A DNA stretch of 64,000 nucleotides. Origin: K23-9 sp964460665. GTDB taxonomy: Bacteria; Planctomycetota; Planctomycetia; Pirellulales; Pirellulaceae. The translations under genes were made by a program, and so were the position numbers. Below, in pieces: positions 1 to 6,968 of this stretch. The notes under the pieces were generated by a model, which searched no databases, was not told where the DNA came from, and saw only the letters and a list, made by a program, of their open reading frames with translations. Where the stretch lies: assembly GCA_964460665.1 (NCBI GenBank), contig CAYWSL010000006.1, forward strand, positions 1 to 64,000, given 5' to 3'. How positions within the stretch are numbered: the stretch's first letter is position 1; each line of letters starts with the position of its first letter.

Positions 1-3
1 CGG

Positions 4-123
4 TTTGTTGATTTACTGAGCCGACGGCGCTAGCCGCGGGCCTTGTGGTGATAACGCAACCCTTCGAGGCCCGTGGCTAGCGCCAGCGGCTCACAGAAAT
101 ATGCCACGCAAATAAATCAACAA
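4..123. repeat. large imperfect palindromic intergenic repeat
   Basis: Two arms at 17-43 and 67-92 (core GGCGCTAGCC with GGCTAGCGCC) pair at about 24 of 27 positions around a loop of about 23 bases. Outer arms TTGTTGATTTA (4-14) and TAAATCAACAA (113-123) pair perfectly, so nearly the whole 120 bp is a nested palindrome. No ORF lies in it. It sits downstream of the fliW stop codon, so it could fold at the 3' end of that transcript, but no T-run follows to make it a classical terminator. Palindromic REP-like elements are common between genes of Pirellulaceae; that this is one of them is inference. Confidence 0.7.
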
Positions 124-248
124 GCCCTCAAGACTTTCGGCCCAGCACGTACCAATCTTGCCCAAAGTTCATGACGCTCGCACCGGAGGGCTCGCGCCGT
201 TCCGTTAAGAAAGGGCAAAACCTCATTCGAGTTCGCAGAGAATGACTG

Positions 249-710
249 TTACGCGGCGTCTTTGGCAACTTCTGTCAATGATTGCGATTTTGGCGGCGCG
301 ATCGGCAGCGATTGCTGAATGGGCTGCAGGTCATCGGTGATCACCTGGCACCCAAGTCGCTTGGAGAAGTTCACAAGCAACGGCGAACGCAAGTTCGTTG
401 TCAATTTGCCAACATGCCCCGAAACAGTCGTCAGCACGTACATTTCCGAACTGGTCTTCAGGTTCAGACATGCCAGCTCGCGCCGTGAAACTCGAACCCG
501 ATAGTCTTCAAAGAAGGCACGGGGGCTGATCAAGGCAATTGCACGGTCACCGCGCGAAGCACTTTGTAGCCAAGCAACCGAATCGTTTTCGTTGTCGGGC
601 AAAATCGCCCAGTGCCGCAGTGATTCCATGCCAATCAAGCCCTGTGGGAACAAGAAAAGTTCTTTGGCATCCAAATCAAGGGTACCGAACCGCTGAGTGT
701 CGATACGCAT
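249..710 (-). CDS. fliW: flagellar assembly factor FliW
   Basis: A 153-residue protein of the FliW family. FliW binds flagellin and the RNA-binding regulator CsrA in the cytoplasm and so couples flagellin level to flagellin mRNA translation. Family features seen are the N-terminal MRIDTQRFG strand, the FPQGLIGMESLRHW block (about residues 22-35), and the long beta-rich middle ending in NLRSPLLVN near residue 114. The open frame extends 24 residues further upstream, but MRIDTQRFG matches the usual FliW N terminus, so the ATG at 710 was chosen. The partner csrA often lies next to fliW. It is not visible within the window on either side, and downstream there is only a palindromic repeat. The gene implies a flagellated swarmer stage, as in many Pirellulaceae. 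Confidence 0.9.
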   Translation of the reverse strand: MRIDTQRFGTLDLDAKELFLFPQGLIGMESLRHWAILPDNENDSVAWLQSASRGDRAIALISPRAFFEDYRVRVSRRELACLNLKTSSEMYVLTTVSGHVGKLTTNLRSPLLVNFSKRLGCQVITDDLQPIQQSLPIAPPKSQSLTEVAKDAA

Positions 711-956
711 AAGAAAGTTCCGATAAATCGTTGTTTGACTGAATCGATTGCAGCCAGCACTAGCGACAATCGCCAGGACCAACAGATGCTACGTTATCGT
801 TATCGACGACAAGCACGCCGAAATCGATAAAATTTGCCAAACCCGTGCATGTGATTTTCCACGGGCGCGCGAATCGCGGGTTTACCAGGCAATGCTGTCA
901 TTTCGGAACTTGGCAAACCCGTCATCAATCCAGCCCTTCAACAACGCAGCGACGAC

Positions 957-1586
957 ATGATTCTGATTGGGACAATGAACCTGACGCGGACTCGCGAACG
1001 AGGTGATTTCTACTGTCCAACCTGCCAGTCGACTCAAAGCTACCGGCTTCGCGCGCGGCGGCCATTTTTGACGCTGTACTTCATCCCCACCATTCCAGTT
1101 GGCGGCGCGGAGGTTTTTGTCGATTGCGACGGCTGCCGCCAAAACTGGGACGAAGCGATCTTGCAAGTTGACCGCGCTGCGCATGAAGCGCAGATGGAAG
1201 AACAGTTTCATGACGAAGCCATTCGAGCCGCCGTCCTGGTTGTCTTGGCTGACGGAACCACTAGTGACGCAGAGATCGCTGCGCTGCGCAGAATCGCCAC
1301 ACGATTGCTACAGCGCGACGTTGATCGCGAAGAACTCGGGCAGCTTTGTTCGATCGCATTGGAAAACCAAATCGAAGCATCGAACTATGTAATGAGCGTT
1401 TCGCCGCGATGGAGCCCCGAACAGCGATCGCTGGCGCTACAGGCGATGTTCCTGGCGGCAACAGCCGAAGCCGGAATGGGCGAACCACAAATGGCTGCAC
1501 TGACCGAGATGCAACAGATCTTGCAGATGTCACCTGCCCAGTTCGAGACGGCAATCGAAGCGGCGTTGACCTGGGAAGGCGTCTAA
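957..1586 (+). CDS. zinc-ribbon and TerB-like domain protein
   Basis: A 209-residue cytoplasmic protein of unknown precise function. Residues 20-60 carry two cysteine pairs, CPTC (20-23) and CDGC (57-60), which probably bind one zinc as a ribbon. Residues about 75-200 form an all-helical, acidic domain (VVLADGTTSDAEIAALRRIA region) like the tellurite-resistance TerB / DjlA N-terminal fold, in which a metal-binding helix bundle is built around acidic residues. The start at MILIGTMNLTRTR keeps a short strand ahead of the first cysteine pair; a second ATG six codons later is possible. The gene stands alone, diverging from fliW with about 245 bp between starts. There is no sign of a tellurite operon, so a resistance role should not be assumed. 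Confidence 0.75.
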   Translation: MILIGTMNLTRTRERGDFYCPTCQSTQSYRLRARRPFLTLYFIPTIPVGGAEVFVDCDGCRQNWDEAILQVDRAAHEAQMEEQFHDEAIRAAVLVVLADGTTSDAEIAALRRIATRLLQRDVDREELGQLCSIALENQIEASNYVMSVSPRWSPEQRSLALQAMFLAATAEAGMGEPQMAALTEMQQILQMSPAQFETAIEAALTWEGV

Positions 1587-1805
1587 ACCGCCACAAGCCA
1601 AAATTGATTTCAGCATTAAATGCGTCGCGCAGGGGGAATAGTCCGCCTAGGTAAACCGCTGGTCGCACGCACCGGCTAGGCGACTACGCTGCTTTCTTTA
1701 GAATCATGGCTTCAAAAGCTGCCCCTTGCGCGCGGGTTAAGTTAACTAGGTGCAGGGTAACCAGACGGCTTTCTCGTCACTCTTCCTCCTTTAATATGCG
1801 TTGAA

Positions 1806-3089
1806 ATGCCTGACCATCACTCACTTGATATTAAGCGTGTTGCCATTCTGTTTGCCGGCGGTCCCGCTCCGGCAGCCAACGCAGTCATTTCGACCGCCGC
1901 CTTTTCGTTCCTAGAAGAGGGCGCTCAGGTTTACGGAATCAAGCATGGCTACAGCCGCTTGGCCGAATACACCGCCGCCGGGCCACTTCAAGAAGGCACC
2001 GATTACGTTCGATTCACTCACGACTCGCTAACCAACGCGCGCAGCAGTCGCGGCATCATGATTGGCACCGCGCGGACCAACCCTGGAAAACACGTTAGTT
2101 CGCCAGAGCATCTGAAAGATCCAGAACTCGTCGCGCCGCTTCGCCGTGTCTACGAAGGTCTGTGTTCATTAGAAGTCGACGCGTTGCTTTCGATCGGCGG
2201 CGACGACACGCTGAAGACAGCGAACAAGCTGAAGATGTTCCAAGACAACTTGCCCGCCGACGCGCGACGCTTTCCCATCGTCCACTTGCCCAAAACAATC
2301 GACAACGATTACTCCGGCATTGACTTCACGTTTGGGTTTTTCACCGCTGTCGAAACATTGGCCGAAGAAATCCGCAACCTGAACTTTGACGCCGCCGCAG
2401 GACGCGCGTACTTCTTGTGCGAAGCAATGGGACGTAGCGCTGGCTGGCTAGCCTACGGCGCAGCGATCGCTGGCGAAGCGAGCATGGTATTGAGCGTCGA
2501 AGATGTCCAAGGTGCGCTGGCTGAAGAAGAAGTCGTCAACGCCGACACAGGCGAAACGCGAACGGTAATGGCGCTCGAACGCGTGATTGACCGAATGGTC
2601 GACATGATGCTGGCTCGTGAACGCGAAGGTCGCGAGTACGGCACGATCGTGATCGCCGAAGGCATGGCCGAATACCTACCTGCAAAGTACCTAGAAGGCG
2701 TTTCGCGGGATGACCATGGTCACATCAATATTTCGTTGATCAACTTGTCGTCGCTGATCAGCAATCTACTGGCAACGCGTTACACCGAACGCACGGGCAA
2801 AACCCGCAAAGTCAACGGACTACAGCTTGGCTACGAATCACGCTGTGCTCCGCCGCATGCCTACGACGTGATGTTGGGGTCGCAGCTTGGTGTTGGCGCC
2901 TACCGCGCGTTGGTCGAAGAAAAGTTAAACGGCGTGATGGTGTCCGTTTCAGGCCAACTGGATTTGCACTACGTGCCGTTCGAAGAATTGGTTGACCCAG
3001 AAACGCTGGTTACAAAAGTACGTTTCATCGAAACCGACAGCGACTTCCATCGCTTGGCTCGATTCCTAGAAACCTGCATCGACAACTAG
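1806..3089 (+). CDS. pfp: pyrophosphate-dependent 6-phosphofructokinase
   Basis: A 427-residue phosphofructokinase that phosphorylates fructose 6-phosphate at C1. The N-terminal RVAILFAGGPAPAANAVI nucleotide/phosphate loop is at residues 11-28. GGDDT (131-135) has the second Asp where ATP-dependent enzymes have Gly (GGDG), the classical mark of PPi use. PKTIDND (162-168) carries the catalytic Asp. The PPi enzyme is reversible and can work in glycolysis and gluconeogenesis. Length and motif order match the long PPi-PFK clade. The gene is monocistronic, with 219 bp before it and a palindromic repeat cluster after it. No Shine-Dalgarno is evident before the ATG, which is usual for this genome. 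Confidence 0.92.
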   Translation: MPDHHSLDIKRVAILFAGGPAPAANAVISTAAFSFLEEGAQVYGIKHGYSRLAEYTAAGPLQEGTDYVRFTHDSLTNARSSRGIMIGTARTNPGKHVSSPEHLKDPELVAPLRRVYEGLCSLEVDALLSIGGDDTLKTANKLKMFQDNLPADARRFPIVHLPKTIDNDYSGIDFTFGFFTAVETLAEEIRNLNFDAAAGRAYFLCEAMGRSAGWLAYGAAIAGEASMVLSVEDVQGALAEEEVVNADTGETRTVMALERVIDRMVDMMLAREREGREYGTIVIAEGMAEYLPAKYLEGVSRDDHGHINISLINLSSLISNLLATRYTERTGKTRKVNGLQLGYESRCAPPHAYDVMLGSQLGVGAYRALVEEKLNGVMVSVSGQLDLHYVPFEELVDPETLVTKVRFIETDSDFHRLARFLETCIDN

Positions 3090-3126
3090 TGCTGCGTTTC
3101 AACGAACAGTTGGGGTGTCGCCTTTC

Positions 3127-3176
3127 GTAGCACGGCTGTCCCAGCCGTGAATCCTCGACTCAGAGAGTCGAGCTAC
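3127..3176. repeat. three-way-junction palindromic repeat
   Basis: GTAGC (3127-3131) pairs with GCTAC (3172-3176) and encloses two hairpins: CACGGCTG/CAGCCGTG with a 3-base loop (3131-3149), and CTCGACT/AGTCGAG with a 5-base loop (3154-3172). The three stems together could fold as a cruciform-like junction on either strand. It lies in the intergenic space after the phosphofructokinase gene and codes for nothing. The layout suggests a REP/BIME-type mobile repeat; that class assignment is inference. Confidence 0.7.
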
Positions 3177-3250
3177 TATGGGTGCGATACCAAATCGAAG
3201 CTGTGACGCAGCATGAGTCTTTTGTCAAAGCTACGAACCGGTTTTTGGCT

Positions 3251-3280
3251 CGTAACGGAAGTTGTCAAGACTTTCGGCGG
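3251..3280. repeat. single-arm copy of an intergenic repeat
   Basis: The stretch CGTAACGGAAGTTGTCAAGA followed by CTTTCGGCGG matches one arm of the hairpin element at 15782-15849 (GTAGCGGAAATCGTCAAGAG). The core TCAAGACTTTCGGC also recurs at 128-141. Here only one arm is present, so it looks like a degraded or solo half of the same repeat family. Confidence 0.5.
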
Positions 3281-3312
3281 TTCAGCGAATGTGGCCGGCC
3301 ACGACAAATCAA

Positions 3313-4803
3313 TTAACTGAATAGGGCCGCAAGCGATTTGGCTTGAACTGGCTTGGAAAGCACCTCGAGGCGTTCAGTTGTGATGGCATCGAAACCCGAC
3401 CAATCGCTGGGATATCCGCTGCAAAAAACCACCCGCAGATTCGGCCATCTAGACTTGATCTCTTGGTGTGTTTCCACGCCGCACATGCCTGGCATGGTCA
3501 AGTCCAACAGCACCATATCAAACGGAGGTTCGGAGGCGAGCAGGTTGATGGCCTTTGCCCCGCTGTCGGCGATCACTACGGTGTGGTGCAGTTCTTTCAG
3601 CAGTAGCGCAAGGCTCTCGCGAATTAACGCGTCGTCGTCAACGACTAAGATCCTCTGCTTGCCATTCACTGCACGATTCACTGCACGATTCANNNNNNNN
3701 NNNNNNNNNNNNNNNNNNNNNNNNNNNNNNNNNNNNNNNNNNNNNNNNNNNNNNNNNNNNNNNNNNNNNNNNNNNNNNNNNNNNNNNNNNNNGCATCGCG
3801 GCAGAACAATCTGAAACTCAGTGTACCTACCAATCTCGGATTCCACTCGAATCTCGCCTCCGTGTTGTTCGACCACACCTTGGGCAAAGGCTAGCTCAAG
3901 GCCAGTTCCTTCACCGCCTTGGGGTGTGACGTAGGGCTCGAAGATCCGAGCTTGGTCTTCATCACTGAGCCCCTTTCCATTGTCTTTCACGCTGATGCAA
4001 ACACACTGGCCAAGTGTAGCGTGATCACAAGGTGCCACCGAGAGCGTGAGCTCACCGCCTGCCTTCACTCCATCGTGGGCGAATCGACACAAATTGATCA
4101 GCGACCGTTGCAGTTTCGCGTCGTCAACATCGACAAAGAACTCGTTCGCCTTACAATTTGCGATGCGAAATTGAACCGTCGCTTCGACTTCGCCATTCAA
4201 TGCTGAGTGGGTATTTTCAAGCAGCCGATCGACAGCAATAGGCGTCTGATCCAACCGAGAAAGCATAGCGAATCCTTGTAGCTGCTCGGCAAGCTCTGCA
4301 ATCCGAGCCGTAGCAAGTTCCATCAGCTCGATACTCTCTTGGCATGCTTCGTCTGTATTTTCAGAAACCGTCAAAAGACTCCAATTGATGACGGTGAGCA
4401 CATTGTTGAAGTCGTGGGCGGCTTCTTTGGCCAAACGCTTTGCGACATTCATTTCCTGAGGCGACGAAGGTTTCGCCGGCGATAGATTCGTTGTTGCAGG
4501 CGTCGTCACGTCTTCCGAAATCACGATGTCGTCCAGCTTGCTGGAAAGTTCGGGCAACTTCGTACTCCGCCCCGCAACTTGCTGCCGCAATCTAAATACC
4601 CAGATCACGAGGGCCAGAATCACAAGCACTGCCGCCCCAATGGCCGCGATGAACGGACGTGCCGAAAAAACGATTGGTTGATCAACACTCTGGGGTAACG
4701 ATGGTTCGCCAGCAGCAACGCTAGCTTGGATCAACAAGACGGCAACGCCGACGAAAAGTGCGTTGGACGCGGTGGGCAACGGCCAACGACAGTAGCGATT
4801 CAT
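3313..4803 (-). CDS. hybrid histidine kinase with C-terminal receiver (interrupted by gap)
   Basis: A membrane-bound two-component sensor. Residues 14-31 form a signal peptide or first membrane segment and residues 50-70 a second one, with only a short loop between, so no sizeable sensor domain is present. A cytoplasmic linker leads to the dimerisation helix AKEAAHDFNNVL with phospho-acceptor His130. An HATPase_c domain follows (G-box DNGKGL and GGEGTGLELAFAQGVVEQHGG). After the 100-N gap comes a receiver with the acidic pair in VVDDD, the phospho-Asp in DMVLLDLTMPG, and Lys in VLSKPV. The HDFNN form of the H-box is typical of PAS-less hybrid kinases. The true length is unknown because the gap (3693-3792) has arbitrary size; the frame happens to stay open across it. 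It diverges from the lipoprotein gene at 5230. Confidence 0.85.
   Translation of the reverse strand: MNRYCRWPLPTASNALFVGVAVLLIQASVAAGEPSLPQSVDQPIVFSARPFIAAIGAAVLVILALVIWVFRLRQQVAGRSTKLPELSSKLDDIVISEDVTTPATTNLSPAKPSSPQEMNVAKRLAKEAAHDFNNVLTVINWSLLTVSENTDEACQESIELMELATARIAELAEQLQGFAMLSRLDQTPIAVDRLLENTHSALNGEVEATVQFRIANCKANEFFVDVDDAKLQRSLINLCRFAHDGVKAGGELTLSVAPCDHATLGQCVCISVKDNGKGLSDEDQARIFEPYVTPQGGEGTGLELAFAQGVVEQHGGEIRVESEIGRYTEFQIVLPRCXXXXXXXXXXXXXXXXXXXXXXXXXXXXXXXXXXNRAVNRAVNGKQRILVVDDDALIRESLALLLKELHHTVVIADSGAKAINLLASEPPFDMVLLDLTMPGMCGVETHQEIKSRWPNLRVVFCSGYPSDWSGFDAITTERLEVLSKPVQAKSLAALFS
3693..3792. other. assembly gap (100 N) at a 12-bp tandem repeat
   Basis: Exactly 100 N, a conventional unknown-size gap. 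The left edge has two copies of the 12-mer TTCACTGCACGA, which encodes a repeated Asn-Arg-Ala-Val in the kinase linker on the minus strand. The right edge shows no copy and no overlap with the left, unlike the other two gaps. The missing DNA is therefore probably a longer run of the repeat plus the kinase/receiver linker. Confidence 0.8.
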
Positions 4804-5229
4804 TGAACGTCTCCGACTTTTCTCTAGCCCCTCAAGCGTCTTCGTGAACCAATCTTAGGCAGGAACCACTGCGATGGTCAGCCCCTACGATTTCAAAAAT
4901 AGATAGTCGTCCAAACTGCGGGCAAATATCCAACCTGCGGAGCAAATAAAGGAACACCGTCATTGGGCAAGCGTTTCTACGAAAGCTGAAGTTGGGTCAC
5001 CGATTTTGCGAAACGTCGCCAAAGATCGTTCGTTAAAATCCCGATATCTGCCGTGCCAAACGGTGAATCGATTTTTTGCGCCTATTCGTTATTTCGGCGG
5101 GATAACCAGCCGATTAGCTAACAACGTCAGTTAATTGCGGCAAAAAGCAGACGTTTATGCGCCCTGGCGAAACTGATTTCTCGCCTGCGAAACTAGTTGC
5201 CGTTCCGAATTCATCAATGGATCCCAATC
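4804..5229. other. divergent intergenic region, nothing definite
   Basis: About 425 bp between the kinase start (minus) and the lipoprotein start (plus). It must hold two divergent promoters, but I see no convincing -35/-10 pair, no long palindrome and no conserved-looking short ORF. The short direct repeat GGCGAAACT...TGCGAAACT lies about 35 bp before the lipoprotein start. Confidence 0.4.
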
Positions 5230-5652
5230 ATGATTAGTCGCCGCCATTTGCTGCTCGCTAGCGCCGCCGCTTCGCTTCCTGTTGCCGCGGGTTGTTCTGG
5301 CGAAGACGTACAAGAGAAAATCGATTCGCTGGATACCGACACGATCGAATCAGCCACCGTTGCCCTGAAAGGCCTCGCACTGGTTTCGTGCCTAGCCGGG
5401 CCTCGCATCGTCATGCTGCCGGTACCTGGGGTACGAATCATCGCTGTCTGCCTAGTCGTCTCCAGCGTGGCGACGAAATTAGCGATCGAATACTTGGACG
5501 TAGAACTACGCAAACGCTACATCGCCGAAGCGGTTAGCGAGGAAGAAGCGAAAGCCATCGAAGGCGAACTGGCCGTCACGTTTACGATGCAAAATGGCGA
5601 AACCGAAAAGGTCGTGTTGGGACCGAATCAATATGAAGAAGCGAACGCTTGA
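5230..5652 (+). CDS. small putative lipoprotein of unknown function
   Basis: A 140-residue exported protein. The N terminus MISRRHLLLASAAASLPVAAGC carries a twin-arginine-like pair, a hydrophobic core and a lipobox (VAAGC, Cys22), so it is probably lipidated. A second hydrophobic segment (about residues 45-85, rich in Val, Ala and Leu) may be membrane-embedded. The tail is acidic and soluble, ending in a short strand-like stretch (LAVTFTMQNGETEKVVLG). The open frame begins 11 codons further upstream, but the ATG at 5230 gives a clean signal peptide. I do not recognise a family. It diverges from the hybrid kinase and converges on the operon ending at 5709. Confidence 0.6.
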   Translation: MISRRHLLLASAAASLPVAAGCSGEDVQEKIDSLDTDTIESATVALKGLALVSCLAGPRIVMLPVPGVRIIAVCLVVSSVATKLAIEYLDVELRKRYIAEAVSEEEAKAIEGELAVTFTMQNGETEKVVLGPNQYEEANA

Positions 5653-5708
5653 TCGATTGCCCGCTTCAAGCAACCCATCCGTGTTGCCACGCAGTCGCTG
5701 AAGCAGAA

Positions 5709-6968
5709 CTACGGGATTTCGATCTCGCCGCTGGTTTCTGCGTTCATCACACCTCCGTGATAAGAAATGGATGCTAGGTTGTCCAAGATACTGTAGCGAA
5801 GCACGCGGCTACGACTGGGCACGGTGCCAATCTTGGTCAGTTCATCCAAGTTGGCCGGATACCGTCCCAGTCTTTTCTTAAATCGCTTAACGGCAATCGC
5901 CATACGAACGGCCTCCATCTTGATCATTTGTGACGATAGCAGTCGCAGACTGTAGAGGTGCGCGCCATGATTGCCATCGATGTTTATCAATGGAAATTGG
6001 AGGACTTGATCCATTGCGTTGACTGGCGGACGATCGTTTCCAGGGATGTTGGCGTTGTTCAATTGGCCAACACTGGACGATGCGATTGCGCTCAGTAGCG
6101 CCATGTTTTCGCTTGGTCCGATGGTGACCATTTGTTCCAAACGCGAGTCGTAAAAGTGAAAAGGGTCTCTTGATCGGTTGGCGATTTGCCGCTGAACAGC
6201 CTGGGAATGGCCCCCTAGTTCCTTTACGTATTGCCGGATCTGGTCAGGTTGAGCAAACACGTCTTCCAGTTCCTTCAGCTGATCCTCTGACCAGACATCA
6301 CGCTGGAGTGAAGCCGTGACAATGGCGGACATCGCGTCGATCCACTGCCCCCTTGCGTAGAGAGTCCGGCGACCGACGTGTTCACGACAGCTGGATTCAA
6401 TGAATGAAAAACTCTTGAACGCCGCAATGGCTCGATCCATTTCGTTTTGGTGAATCGCATCAATGCAATCGCACTGAACCAGACGCCGCAGTCCGTTAGA
6501 GGACATGAATTCACGCATATTCCAGTTTTGATTCGTGAAATGGCCACCTTGCCATGTAGTTGGTAAGTTAGCCTGCAGAGCCTGCCACTGTTCAAGGACC
6601 GGATTGCCCTGCCGAGCGTACGCTTCAAAAAACTCTGGCGGCGGAAAGTCGATCCAAGGATGGAACGGCTCGCCATGGTCAGATACTGTGTCTATTTCGT
6701 ATGAGATCGCGTGCGCTGCGGAGATGATGTGATTGACCTTACTGGTTGTTGCTCGTGACGTTTTCTGATCGTAGGCCGTCAAGATGGAAACGGTGTCTGA
6801 TCCACCCAGTGATTCCAGTCGCTGACGTAATTGACCGCTCTCGATCTGCCAAGCGACCGCTGCCCAAACAACGACACACCCTAGTAACACGATCGGCGCA
6901 CCAACTGCTATCAAGCATACGAAGTCCTTCGGCGTAGTCGGCTGCTTAGCAGCAAACGAGTCATTCAT
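5709..6968 (-). CDS. membrane-anchored protein of unknown function, last gene of the ABC operon
   Basis: A 419-residue protein with a short cytoplasmic N terminus, one strong transmembrane segment (about residues 17-41) and a large presumably periplasmic domain. The C-terminal part contains AIAVKRFKKRLGRYPANLDEL, a helix-plus-RYP-Leu-Asp-Leu pattern frequent in uncharacterised planctomycete membrane proteins and reminiscent of pseudopilin-like segments; this resemblance is weak. Its start overlaps the permease stop by 8 bp, so it is translated with the ABC transporter and probably works with it. There is no enzymatic motif I can name. Confidence 0.65.
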   Translation of the reverse strand: MNDSFAAKQPTTPKDFVCLIAVGAPIVLLGCVVVWAAVAWQIESGQLRQRLESLGGSDTVSILTAYDQKTSRATTSKVNHIISAAHAISYEIDTVSDHGEPFHPWIDFPPPEFFEAYARQGNPVLEQWQALQANLPTTWQGGHFTNQNWNMREFMSSNGLRRLVQCDCIDAIHQNEMDRAIAAFKSFSFIESSCREHVGRRTLYARGQWIDAMSAIVTASLQRDVWSEDQLKELEDVFAQPDQIRQYVKELGGHSQAVQRQIANRSRDPFHFYDSRLEQMVTIGPSENMALLSAIASSSVGQLNNANIPGNDRPPVNAMDQVLQFPLINIDGNHGAHLYSLRLLSSQMIKMEAVRMAIAVKRFKKRLGRYPANLDELTKIGTVPSRSRVLRYSILDNLASISYHGGVMNAETSGEIEIP

